From NCBI RefSeq assembly GCF_000002425.4, contig NC_037254.1, forward strand, positions 23,007,661 through 23,071,660: a stretch of 64,000 nt of DNA. Reading direction: 5' to 3'. Of this stretch, positions 48,369 to 60,489 are shown piece after piece. The position numbers were made by a program, and so were the translations under genes. How positions within the stretch are numbered: position 1 is the first letter of the stretch; each line of letters begins with the position of its first letter. Origin of the DNA: Physcomitrium patens (taxonomy: Eukaryota; Streptophyta; Bryopsida; Funariales; Funariaceae). Under the pieces are notes generated by a model. The model had not been told where the DNA came from and searched no databases. It saw nothing but the letters and a program-made list of their open reading frames with translations.

Positions 48369-50539
48369 ATGGGATTGTGGGATTCATTTGAGGATGTGAG
48401 AGGCCAGCAAGAAGTGGCACAGACGGGGAAACGCAAGTATGTTTGTGTGACCGGCAACTGGAGTCTCTTAGCCTCGTGGTTGGTGCGCGCGCTTTTGGAA
48501 AAGGGCTACAATGTCCGCTCCACCATCCGCACCACTGTTGGTAATTAATCCTGTACACCTTGCACCACTTCATAGTCTTGAAAGGTGAAGGCGAACTCTG
48601 AGTATGAACTTTTCTTATGCATCAAAAATTCTAGTGGCTACATGCTAGACTGCAAATGGCCTTGTAAGTGACTGCCATGATTAACGAGTCTGTAAGTAGG
48701 TTGCGCTAACCACAACAATGTAAAGAAGCTCTACACTTCAGAGATTTGCACTTCCTGAGGGATGATTGCTGTCCATGACGAGGGAGGTGAAGAAATCAGC
48801 AATCAAAAAGGTTGATTGAGAGCTTGCAGTATTGAGTACAATTGGGATCTGTAAGCTTACTGATATCGGTTATACAATTTTATTATATGGATTGTGATTA
48901 ACTGGTTCTTTTGTGCAGACGAGGCTGCTGCTTTGATGGCTTTGCCTGGAGCCGAGCAACGGTTGGAGCTAACGCAAGCTGATATGCTGGACTATGGAAG
49001 CCTTGTGGAGGTTTTCATGGGTTGTGACGGAGTGTTCCATACCTCATCACCAAGCGACCTTGTCTCCAACTACCCAGTAAGTACTCATTATGCTCTGCTT
49101 CTTCAATTACAATCTAACTCCTAACATATCAATCTTGCGTTGTACTGTTTTCTCAGAAGACTTATTGCTAACAGCTTGTAATGCTGTGTTCGAGCCTTCG
49201 AGATCGCAAACAATTTGGTGATGTTTACAATTGGGTTTCCTACATGAAGAGTATAGGGTAGGCGAGGATAAATGGTTTACATCCCTTCTTGTGTAGGAGC
49301 ATTCGTTCATCTTTTCTGACAACCCTGTGACTTTTTTGCAGTCTGAGATGGCAGACTTCGAAGTGCGTGGGACCTTGAATATTGTGGAGGCATGTGCGAA
49401 CTCCTCGGTGAAGAGATTGGTGCTAACTTCCTCCCTCGCTGCTATGGTTTGGGATCAGCAACGGCACGCCGATAAGGTCATTGACGAGAAATGTTGGAGC
49501 AACATGGACTTCTGTCGCTCAAAGAAGGTGCACTATCTGTTGCTCTCAGTTCTTTTCAGCACACTGTGTAAGAGCTGATATTGAATTCAAATATACACAA
49601 GAGTTTCAGTCTTTGATCCTTCTAGTTCTTTCATCCGGAATTAACAGCAGTATTGCTTGCTCTACAGCTTTGGGGTCCACTGGCCAAGACAATGGCCGAG
49701 AAAGCAGCCTGGTCACTTGCGAGAGACAAAGAGTTGGATATGGTTGTCATCAACCCTGCCATCGTTCTGGGCCCTAAAGTGTTTGGCACTACCCAATGCA
49801 TCTTCACTTACTTGAAAGGTATATTTGATAATTGTACGATCCCCAGAGCATAATTTTCGTTTTTTCTTTACTTGAAGATCATCTTGATCTACACTTATAA
49901 CCATTTTGTGCAGTGCATCCCTGGATCTAGTGCTCAGTCGACAGGCGGATATCCTAGTGATAAGTACTGACGAAGTTGTGTTCAATCTTTCCTTGCAGGT
50001 GTGAAAGAACTTCCTCAAAGTGGTCTGTTTGCATACGCCCATGTTGAGGACGTGGCAAAAGCTCACATCTCAGCTCTGGAAGTATCAGATGCATCCGGCC
50101 GCTACATCTGTTATGAGAGTGTTGTGAGTGAGGAGAAGCTTGTGGGCCTTATTCGCAAACTTTACCCGGACAGCTCCGTTCCCTCGAGGTATGGGGCTTT
50201 TCTTAAATGTGTCATCCTTACCTATGCATGTGTATTATAGTTTGACGTAACTGGTCTATTCCATCCATAAGTTAGTGGACCCCATTGAGAAACCATTAAT
50301 TCTCTATACACGTGGTTATTCGGCGTTGGGTATGCAATTTACTCACATTTAATGAATGTCTTTTATTTAGTCTGCTTGTCAAGAAATTCTGTTATGACAA
50401 ACATTAAAACAGTGCTTCAGTTTATTGATTTACGGATGTTTTGTGTAGATTTTCCAAGAACGGAATTCCACATGTGCTGTCCAACGACAAGTTGAAGTCT
50501 CTTGGATTGGCTCTCCACGCAGAGCAGAAGTTGCTTTAA
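48369..50539 (+). CDS. Cinnamoyl-CoA-reductase-like extended short-chain dehydrogenase (atypical)
   Basis: Six exons (48,369-48,540; 48,919-49,076; 49,342-49,527; 49,668-49,818; 49,999-50,188; 50,449-50,539) give a 315-residue protein; every intron is GT-AG. It has the order of a CCR/DFR-type extended SDR: beta strand YVCVTG (24-29), NADP-type VRSTIR (49-54), the D-M-L-D loop, TSSLAAMVW with the serine near 140, INPAIVLGP, and a C-terminal substrate half. Two key parts are unusual. The Rossmann loop reads TGNWSLLASWL, without the TGxxGxxG glycines. The YxxxK motif reads GPLAK, with Lys179 kept and Gly at the tyrosine position. This resembles the CCR-related branch I recall as Arabidopsis At4g30470/At2g23910. 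The fold is confident; reductase activity is doubtful. No lesion is seen. Cytosolic, with no signal peptide. Confidence 0.88.
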
Positions 50540-50880
50540 AGGTGAAGGGAGCTACAGTGGCTGTGAATATCACATTGTCCTTCACCTACTATTTTCAATC
50601 CATGGGGAGAGGGTAATGCCCATTCGCATACAATCAGCTTGTCAAGCGTCAACAATCTGAACTTGACGGGAGGCCGTTCACATGTATATAATAATACCAT
50701 TTGAAGTCATAGACAATTATCAAGTAGGACATGGGTTACAGCAGTGATCTGTCCTGGCAAATGGATGCTGCTCACCTTAGAGGAAAATCATTGCTGTTAT
50801 TATCTCTAAGCTGTAATGAAATAATATATCAAACTCTTGATTCTTATTTGAACATTGAACAAGATTCTGATCTATGACAG
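50540..50880 (+). other. 3' flank and probable 3' untranslated region of the reductase-like gene
   Basis: Sequence of ordinary composition follows the TAA, with AT-rich polyadenylation-like signals near 50,815-50,830 (AATGAAATAATATAT). Confidence 0.5.
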
Positions 50881-51471
50881 ACGCGCTGTGTGTTTTCCAC
50901 AACACTCTTATGTTTTTTGTGTGATTTAGGATGATAACTTCTTCATTTAACTGTTCTAAACTTTTCTAACATATTTGTAATGTTGTTATAAAACCTTGGG
51001 TTATACCTCTATGATCAAAAAGTTTAGACGGAAAATATTGATTACATTCTTTCCAGGTGTACATACACTACACTTAAATACTATGCACTAAAATAGGATG
51101 CAGAGTAATGTTGGTGGTGAAAAATATGAGTTGCAATGTTTTCTCTTCTGTAATCATCTACAATCCCAGACTATGTATACATGCCAAAAGCTTCTTTTAC
51201 TTTGGTGGTCAATGTTGTGTTACTATATTAAAACTAAAAAAACACTTTTAAGATGAAAGATATGATAAAAAGTAATAAGAAATATAGAGACAAAATATAT
51301 TTGGTATAGTATTAAAATCGCTGCTAAAGATGTAGTTTAATTTAGTTGTCTTTTACATCATCATATGATTTGAAATGCTTCAATATAGAATAATGTGATG
51401 CATTTCATTAGAAATGATAATTATTTATGATTATTTGTAAGCAATTTTTCCAACTTGTACAACTATAAAAG

Positions 51472-51473
<2 letters not shown>

Positions 51474-51507
<34 letters not shown>
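51474..51507. repeat. (TA)n microsatellite
   Basis: About 16 uninterrupted TA units. Confidence 0.9.
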
Positions 51508-51509
<2 letters not shown>

Positions 51510-52156
51510 TATTAAAAAGAGTATTAAGAATAACTCCATTATAAATTATTAGTTTTACATACATCAAAAAATAAATAAATGGAATTCAACTAGAGAACAC
51601 TTCATACTTAAAATCCCACTTTGAAAGATCTTTGTTCAAAAGCCTTACTAAGGTTTTTTCTTAGAGAAGAAAAGTCCTATTTTAGAAATCTTGTTTTTTG
51701 GTTATAATATACCTTTAGATTTATTTTTCAACTTATAAAACCAACTAAAGGAGGCTTCTTGATTTCAACCAAACAAAGCAATTAAAAATTAAGGCTTCTC
51801 ACCTTGTTCCTAAGTATAAAGTATCCCTCAACCACAACAACATGGATTATATATGTTTTGCTATTAATTTTAAGTATAAGTTATTAACAATGTTTGAATA
51901 AGTTGATTCTTTTACATTTATTATAAGTTCGTGAGTTTTTTATAATTATTTAAGTCCACTAAAAATATTTTTATACTTTGATATAGATTGATGCAATTGA
52001 AGGATGCCATAATGCAAAATTAGATCTAAATTTCCTATTTTACATCACAAAATATTTTTTTATATTTAAATTTTAAAATTTTGTTTATATATTTATTATT
52101 ATAAATAATTTATGTATATAATGAATAATTCATAATAATGTTAAAACCAATTTTTT

Positions 52157-52159
<3 letters not shown>

Positions 52160-52203
<44 letters not shown>
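52160..52203. repeat. (TA)n microsatellite
   Basis: About 22 uninterrupted TA units, the longest in the window. Confidence 0.9.
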
Positions 52204-52204
<1 letters not shown>

Positions 52205-52296
52205 CTTTAAAATATATTAAGAATTTTAAAAATAAAATAAAATAACAACTTATATGATATTAAATAAATAATTAAAATATTATATATATATGGAGT

Positions 52297-52978
52297 TGTT
52301 AAAGCTACATCTCAATGTTATTAAAGTCACATCTCCTATAATAGGGTATAGATAAGATATTTGTATTATTAACACATAAGAATAGATAGTTGGAACTATG
52401 TTTAAGAAGTTATGGAAGCTTCTAAAATTGGGGCTAGGTTAGTGGATCACATAAGATCTGCTATAGAAAATTCTAGAAAGTTCTTAAGGTGGTTATCTAA
52501 GTTGGATCTACCATGGAACCTTCTAGAAAAGACTTACGACAGTTATTTAGATAAGGTCCACCATGGAACCTTCTAGAAAAGACTTAGGATAGTTATTTAG
52601 GTAAGGCCCATGATGGAATTTTTTAGAAAAGACTTAGGACAATTATTTAGGTAAGGCCTACCATGGAATCTTCTAGAAGGAATTTAAGATGGTTATCTAA
52701 GTGGAATCCATTATCTAAGAATACTTTAGAAAATCCAAGGTGGTAGAACAAAATATAAATAAGACTAATTAGGGCTTTTGGAGCATTTGGTTAGGTATGG
52801 CTTTGGACCTTCTGTCTTAGTAAAGTTTCGTTTTGCATAGTTTTGTCTTTTGTATCTTATTTTATTTAGTTATGTTGAATTTTGTTTTGATCTATTTTGT
52901 CCTATTTTGTGATGAGGTTTTTATGTTGCTATTGATTAAAAGAGTCTTAGACTCTGAAGATAGACTATTCATATTTCA
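52297..52978 (+). repeat. Left LTR of E
   Basis: It ends ATTCATATTTCA directly before the primer site; the start (TGTTAAAGC) is approximate. It resembles 54,065-54,618. Confidence 0.65.
52508..52708 (+). repeat. Four tandem 50-base units carrying heat-shock-like sites in E LTR
   Basis: The unit pattern is CATGGAACCTTCTAGAAAAG then ACTTAGGACAGTTATTTAGG and TAAGGCC. Perfect GAAnnTTCnnGAA runs lie at 52,515-52,527, 52,566-52,578 and 52,666-52,678; the third unit (near 52,616) has a decayed version. The period is 50-51 bases, so each repeat adds one site. Confidence 0.7.
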
Positions 52979-54064
52979 TTGATATCAGAGCAAATATTAG
53001 ACAGTTCTTTGGTAGTGTGTCGACAACCATCATCTAGTTTGATGTCAATTATTGTGATTATACTAGATACTATATTGAGGCTACTATGAGCTATTCTTAA
53101 AAAGTCAACTAGAAGGTGAGAAGGCATTATAATAGTGAAGTCTAGCAAAGAAATTATAGCATGGAAGATATGGCAAAGTAATTCCAAATAGAGGCTCATA
53201 TACACCACCTCTTAGGCCGAATAGGTACTTTACAAGGACACATAGAAGCCTCGAGAACAAAGGAGTGAACATTTGCTAGATTGAAATTAAGTAAGCCTAG
53301 TACATACTATGGGACTTCAAGACAAGAAGATGTATGTCAATGGCTCTTCAACATGTGACAATACCTCCAGCTATCTGGAACAAATACCATTGAAGGAATT
53401 ATATATGCAACTAATTATTTGAGAGATGCGGTAGCTATATGGTGGCAATATTGAGTTCAAAGTATAGAGCTCAAGATCAATTTTTTGATTGGGAGGAGTT
53501 TGAGACCGATTTTAGGAATCAATTTTGGTCCATAAATGTGGAAAAGATAGCACTCAATTACTTGAATGTCATACAATCTAGGTTAGTACAAGATTATGTC
53601 TTTTGATTTAAGTTCCTATGTGTCCAAATTGGCAATGTTTTAGAGGCAAAGATGATAAATTAATTTCTACAAGGTTTAAAACTTAGGGTCCAACAAGAGG
53701 TGGAACTAAGAGATCTACAAATGTTTAAAGAGACAATTAGGATTGCAGAAAGAGTCAATGCTATAGATTTCAATAATCGTAAAACATGATCTATAGCACG
53801 AAGTCTTATGCCTCTATCTAATACTATGGTACAATAATTGACACCAATAGAGATTGATGCCCTACAAGGATCATTGACACCACAAAGACGACAAATATTC
53901 ATGCAAAAAGAATTATGTTTCTATTGTTGAGAACTAGACCATTAGATTGGAGGTTGTCCAAAACATCAAAATTCAATCACCAACAAAACAAGGCAAATTC
54001 ACAGTCTTGAGACTCACCAAGTCGATAATGAGACAAAGTAAGGAAATGAGGCTCTCTAATAAAT

Positions 54065-54618
54065 GCGCTATAATAGGATATAGATAAAATAATCATATAG
54101 ATAATTAGAACCATGGAAGTTTCTAGAATTGGAATTAGGTTAGTTGACCTGGAAGGATCCATTATAGAACATTTTAGAAAAGATTTAGGGCGGTTATTTA
54201 GGTAAGGCCTACCATAGAACCTCCTAGAAAAGGCTTAAGGCAGTTATCTAGGTGGAGCCTATTATAGAACCTTCTAAAAAAGAATTTAAGGTAGCTATTT
54301 AAGTAGAGCTTATCACTTAAGAACATTCTAAAAAGTCCAAGGTAATAGGACAAGAAATAAATAAGACTAACTAAAGCCTTTTAGGGCATCTGGTCTTGTA
54401 TGGCTTTAGATTCTTTTTCTTAGTAAAGATTTGGTACTCCATCTTTTTATTCAGATTTGTTCTATTCTATTTTTATTTTTTTAGTTTTATCTTTTATGTC
54501 CTATTTATCTTAATTTTGTTCAATCTTGTTTTAGTCTATTTTATCTTATTTTGTGATGAGGCATTATATTGTGGATTGGAAGGATCTTGGATTTTTGAGA
54601 TAGTGTAGTTCTATTTCA
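54065..54618 (+). repeat. Second E-family LTR copy inside E
   Basis: It runs from CTATAATAGGATATAG to TTCTATTTCA and parallels the left LTR with fewer 50-base units. Gag zinc-knuckle sequence lies before it and protease sequence after it, so it is most simply a solo LTR inserted later. AATGC and GATGC flank it, a near match. Confidence 0.65.
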
Positions 54619-55681
54619 GATGCCAAGAGCCGTTATTAAGATTAGCTACTACCTCTCAGAGACAAATGGCATGGCCTCAGATAACTATAAAAAGAGTTGA
54701 GTAATACATCTAACAGAACTACTAAAAGAACAACCATATTAAGTACTTATGGATTGTGGCTCTATAAAAAATTACCTCTCGAGTAAAATTGACAACCGAC
54801 TTGAGATTAAAACTAAGATAATCAAAGAAGGAAGTATATACCTTGTAAATGACTGAGAGAACATATTAAATGAGACATGTGAAGAAAAAATCTTCAAGTT
54901 GATTGACACTTATGTCCTAAGAGAGAGGTTCAAGATAACAAAGCTAAGATATGATGTTATCCTTGGTATGCCATGGCTAGAGGTGGAAAATAAACAAGTT
55001 GGCTAGATAATAAGAACAATCTCATTCAAAGATGGTAGACCCAAGGTGATTCTTTATACCTTCCCATCAAGTGAAGAAGAAAAATAATTTACAACTAAAG
55101 ACTTACTTATAGGAATGACTTTTATACTACATAAGCAACCAATGTACATATGGTGGTTCCAAATCTTGCATTAGTAGTAGAAAAGACAACTAAAAGAGTA
55201 GAATGGGCACAATAATTCATATGAGAATATTAAAATATCTTTCTAATTTATCTACCTAATGGTGTGCCTCTTTTCAAATAGAATTATTGCCTAGAGCCAA
55301 ACCAACAAGTTGGCCAATTTATTGCCTAACACCAAATAAACTTGAAGAGATGTAGAAAATATTGAACGAACTCTTTAAGAAGAGTCTCATTCAAAAAAGC
55401 ACATCATCATGGAGAGCACCTATATTTTTTATATCTAAGAAAGATGGTAGACTTTGACTTTGCATCAACTATTGAGGCCTCAATAAGCAAACTGTTAAAA
55501 ATGCATATCCACTTCTATATGTAGATGATCTTTTTGATCAACTTCAAGGTATGCCATCTTTAGAAAATTAAAACTTTAGAGTAGATATTGATAGACACCT
55601 ATTACAAGAGAGGATGTTAAAAAGACTACATTTTGTATGCGCTATGGACATTTTGAATAGCTTGTTTGACCTTTTAGCCTA

Positions 55682-56147
55682 GTACAAACATACACATAAA
55701 TTAATAATTACCTATATGATTAGATAAAGGTGGATAAAAATAAGTTAATTCTATAATATCTTCTATAGAAGCTTTTAAGAAGCTGCATACATGCTGCTTT
55801 GACTTTATAGATATCTAGAATTGACTTTTTAGGTTAGAAATGTGGTCAATAAGTTAGCTATGTGCCACACATGTTGGTAGCTTGACAAACAAGCTAACTA
55901 TGTGGCACATACATAGAAAACTTGCCTTGTAAGCTAAAGCATGTGTCCTGCAAAGTCAACATATATTAGAGGTCCTATACAACATCACCACATTATCGTG
56001 ATGTAAATACTTTTGTGTATAGAAACCTTGTGTCATGGATATACATATAATTACCTACAAGAGTCGATAAAAGTATGTAAAAGTAGATAAAAGTAGGTTA
56101 ATTGTACAATATCTTCTAGAAAAGCTTTCTAGAAGCTTCATAGATGC
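55682..56147 (+). repeat. Two adjacent C-type LTR pieces
   Basis: 55,682-56,030 resembles most of the C LTR (31,750-32,100), for example the shared stretch AACTTGCCTTGTAAG. A second LTR head begins TGTCATGGATATAC at 56,031 and is cut at 56,148 by A4. The second piece has a perfect TTCTAGAAGCTTC heat-shock-like run at 56,127-56,139. The rest of this LTR should lie to the right of A4, outside the window. Confidence 0.7.
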
Positions 56148-57425
56148 TGTCGTATTACGTGCTTTCCTACTCGAGAACGCGCCGGGCGTTTGGCTGTAGA
56201 AGGTAGTATGGAGATTCGCCGATAGTCAAGTAGTCTATTAGTTTTGACTGCTGGAATATAAACGACTGCAACAATGTACCGTAAATCTATACGGATGCTC
56301 TTCGACTGCTTGTCGAAGTCCTATTTTGCTCCAGCCGATAGGTCTCTAGACGTTACAGAGAACCCCGAACAATCCAAACTGTTAATCTTCAATACCGCTT
56401 TGTACTTACGATCTTGTATCCACTGACTGTCTTGTTAGATTAACCCAATAAATTTCATTCACTCCGCATACTCAATCCTATAGACACCCTTTTAATCCTT
56501 CAATCATAGACATAACTCGATTTCACAAAACAGTCAAGAGTATTCAAACCCACTTCATTAAAAATCCCGATTCACCATTACAATACTGACTTTAGCAGCG
56601 ATTGCCTTAGTCTTCCCAAAACTCTACGAAGAAGAAAAATCCAAATTCTATGTCTTTCCTTCTCCGACCCGAAGCATGAAGCCCCTCTCTCTAATCCCCT
56701 TGATCTTCAAAAACCTCCAATGAAAACCGAACTAGTAACCTTGCAAAAGCTTGAAAACTAGCTCCCCCCGATTCCCAGAAAAAAAAAAAAAAAACCCCCT
56801 CTTCAAAACTATATTCATCCCCAACCTTATCCTCTGAATTTCTTCAATCTTCCGTCTTGGATCTGGAATTGGCTCTCGCCATCAAGGCTTAGATCCGAAA
56901 TTGGCTCTCATCGTCAGAGCTTTTTTCCCCCCCCGTTTTTACCTTTAAGAGATCCTTTTACCGAAAACAACGTTCTCTGAAACGGCACAGAGAACAGGAC
57001 AATCCGAAACAGAATCGAAACCCGTAATCGAGACCACATTGAGTCACCCGACCAATTCAGGTCCCATATTGGGTAAGATGCCCGTAATAACTTGGATGTT
57101 CCCGTAATTGGGTCTGCATTGGGTTGCCCGGCCAATTCAGGTCTCATATTGGGTAAGAAGATCCGGATTGGATTCTCAAAATTTGATCCAATTGGCTCTT
57201 CGAACCCGTCGTGTGAATTGGTCCTTCTCTTCCTGCTCACTCCCGTTATTGGAATTGAATGGAGCATTTCAGTATGCCCCGAATGACTGTAACGGGGTGA
57301 CTGAACCTGGCCACTCAGTATTTGTACAGGAGTTGGTCGATGCTCCCAATATTCGAGGTAACTGAATATTAATAAAATTCCCCTTTCTTTTTATTTTCAC
57401 GATATACTCTTGTTACACCACGACA
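56148..57425 (-). repeat. 3' LTR of A4
   Basis: It starts TGTCGTATTACGTGC and ends GTTACACCACGACA (1,278 bases). It belongs to the same subfamily as the solo LTR at 9,631-11,159 but lacks the tandem 65-base units. Confidence 0.9.
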
Positions 57426-60400
57426 TCTAACCCCTCTGAACCTGTGCATCCTCTGGTATGCACCAATTTATCCAATTGCTGTTTGATTCAGAATATATCC
57501 TCTACGTCTTTGTCTAGTTTATCTTCGTCACCTTCATTATCCAAATCACTTTCATCTTCTTGCTGCGGAATCTCTATACCTTCATTAAGGTCTTCCATAT
57601 TCATCTCTGTGTGTCTTCGTTTAAATATTTTTACTCGCTTCCCTGCAATTGGTATTTTCAATTTTGTACCATCTAACTCCCGTAATGAGTAAGTCGCATT
57701 ATCATGAACAGTTGTTACCACATATGGTCCAAACCAACGTTTTGAGAATTTCCGCAAAGTACTATGTTGATTATCCAGACTATTGTCATAAACAAGTACC
57801 TAGTCATCTTTCTCAATTGCTTTTGGTCTCAATCGATGGTGCTTATCGAACAGCACCTTGTTTTGTAACCTTGCTCTTTTTAACCTTTCCAATGCTATCT
57901 GGACATCTTCCGTTCTTTGCTCCAATTGTCGAATCCTAATAGCCAGAAGTTCTTCTCTTGTCAATCCATCTTCCCATGGTAGCATACTCCAAGTAAGTAC
58001 CTTTTCTTCAATCGGCATAATTGGTTTTCAACCTGTCATAAGTTCTACTGGCATATATCCTGTCACCGAGCTATGTGTTGTTCGATCAGCCCATAATGCA
58101 AATGACAAAAGCCGTGGCCACTCTTTAACTTTCCCATTACAAGCTTTAATCAATGCTTTCACAATCGGTGGGTGACCACGTTCGCTTTTTGCATTCCCTT
58201 CTGGATTATAAGCAGTAGTCAGTGATAGTTTAACTCCACATCTTTCAAAGAACTTACGAGCTTCTTGTGCATTTAATTCTCCACGATCTGCAGTGATTTT
58301 TCCTACGCACCCGTAACGGCAAATGACATCTTCAAGCAAAAACCTACAAATCCCCTCTGTAGATTTTGTCCTCAATGCTCTTCCTTCTACTTCATTTGAT
58401 AAATCTTCACGAGCTAAAACCAAATATCTCATCGGCCATAACCCAACTGGCATAATAACCAAATCAACAACCCATTTAAAATGAATAGCTAGAGGATACA
58501 TAGGATGAAGACCATCTCGATGTCGGATATTAGAATACGATTGACAGATTTCACATGACTCTACAAATGAGAGCACATCTCGATACATATTTTTCCACCA
58601 ATATCGTTCCTTGAGTTTAGCAAAAGTAGCCCAGATTCCTCTATGCCCTGCCCATAAACTATCATGAAACTCTTTTAATAATTTTAGTTTTTCGTCCCTT
58701 TTGCCTATCACTCGTTGTGGCATCCCAATTCCTTTCTTCGGTCTCTTCCATAAGAATCCATCTTGAAGTAAAAATCCATATGCTTTTTTTCTTATTTGTT
58801 TGAATTTTTCTGTAGACCAATTCTCCTGCTTAGTCAAGGTATTCAAATAATGACCAATATCTAATAATTCTCCTTCATAAGATTCTTCAAGAAATAGCTT
58901 GTCTTCTTTGTTGAGATTTGATATTGAATAGAATTTCAATCCGACATCATCAATGTCTTCAACCATTTCGTCCTCCCTCTCGTATCTTGCTCGAGATAGC
59001 ATGTCTGCTACTAAATTGTCCTTTCCAGTGATATGCTTAAATTCTGGATTTAGTGACTTAATATAAGCAATCCATCTCAACATTGCAATATCTGGCGTTG
59101 AACAGTTAATAATCATTCCAAGCAATGGCAAGCAATTTGTTTCAATTACTACTACTGCCCCAATCAAATAGTCCTTTTCAGCTTTCATAGCCGAAACGAC
59201 TCCCCAAAGTTCTCTTTTGACTTGCGAATATGCACGATGACGAATACTTAAAACTTTAGCCCCAAATCGAACTGCAAATCTACTCCCATTTGAATCATCT
59301 TGACCCAAAGCCCATCCAATGGCAATTGGACTAGCGTCCACAGTAAGAATCACTGGTCTATTACACTTATAATCATTTTTTCTCAATATTGGAGGTGACA
59401 TCAATAAATTCTTCAATCTTTGCATTGCGTGAATATGCCTTTCTTTCCATTTAAATCGGTAACCCTTGCGTAACAGTTCATATAATGGATCCACTATGTG
59501 AGCAAAATGAGGGATCCAGATTCGATAAAATACACATGCACCCAAAAACCTGCGAACCTCTGTTAAAGAATCACAATCCTCTTTCATCCTTCCAATTGCA
59601 TCAACTTTAGTCGGATCTGGTTTTCTTCCATAAGATCCACATAAATGTCCAACAATTACAACCTCTCGTACTCCAAATATGGACTTCATACCCGATAATA
59701 TAAGATGAACTTCTCCAAGCCGAGTTAAAATCTTTTCACAATCTTGTATATGATCAACAACATATCTGCGACACCCCCTCGTATCTAAAGTTTCATCCTT
59801 GTCTCCTTCTCTGCACCCTTTTATAGGAACATCATCCAGAAAAGGCATAGTCTTTTTCGGAATAAAATCTCTCAATACCTTATTCATCCCATTCATCATA
59901 TGCGCTACTGAGTTGGTCGCGCCTTGAGGAAGAGTGCACATTCTAACCAATCCAAGTGGTGTCCTCATCATTGTCATATCTCTACTTCCTTCGGCAAGTT
60001 GAAATTGATCATAACCTGAATACAAATCACCCATTGAATAGATCGCCCTTCCAGCAAACGCCTCAGCAAATTCATCCACAATAGGTCCAATTCTTGCATT
60101 CCTAAAAGTTACTGCATTCACCGATTGCATATTTTGAATAAACCGTAGTGACCCATTCTTCTTAGGTACCGTAAACCATCGACTAGAATACGGCGCAAAT
60201 GAAGGTTCTAATATTTTCATCTTTATCTTTTCTTTTAATAGTTCCACCAATATAGGTAAATGTGCCCTTGGTACTGGAATTGGTCTTAGATTCCAAGGTA
60301 CATGTGGTACAGTGAAGATAACCATAGGTGTTATAATATTTGGATCCACACACCCAATTTCATGAGATTCGAAGGCAAACGATCTACCTTGTTTAGCCAA

Positions 60401-60480
60401 CATCTTTTTGAAGCAAGTAATTTCCTCCGACAATAAAGAACCATCAGAACCAATCTTCAATTCTTCAAAAGTCTCTTCAG
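57426..60480 (-). pseudogene. A4 pol region (RT, RNase H, integrase)
   Basis: The longest open stretch in the window, about 810 codons, covers most of it. From right to left: RT with SSRWFTVPKKNGSLRFIQ, SMGDLYSGYDQFQLAEG and box PFLDDVPIKG; RNase H with VILTVDASPIAIGWALGQ; integrase finger HRGIWATFAKLKERYWW and SCEICQSYSN; core VVDLVIMPVG with ITADRGELNAQ and AYNPEGNAKSERGHP, in which the D, D and E positions can be seen. Beyond it lies the GPY/F-like WFGPYVVTTVHDN and an acidic tail. There is no chromodomain. Broken. Confidence 0.9.
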
Positions 60481-60489
60481 TAAACTGAT

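Larger units (their letters stand above)
50881..52296. other. AT-rich intergenic DNA
   Basis: No gene recognised. Long (TA)n tracts lie at about 51,474-51,507 and 52,160-52,203. The left edge of element E follows. Confidence 0.7.
52297..55681 (+). mobile_element. Old Ty3/gypsy fossil E
   Basis: A plus-strand element with a left LTR (about 52,297-52,978) and a primer site TTGATATCAGAGCA at 52,979-52,992, which is close to the initiator-tRNA type TGGTATCAGAGC. Gag traces lie near 53.3-53.95 kb, ending in a zinc knuckle (CFYC and GGCPKH). Protease traces lie near 54.7-55.0 kb (LMDCGSIKNYLSSK, DVILGMPWLE). The first half of RT lies near 55.3-55.67 kb. A second LTR copy of the same family lies inside (54,065-54,618). 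The right edge is replaced by a C-type LTR. It is very broken, with several dozen lesions, and is probably the oldest element here. Confidence 0.8.
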
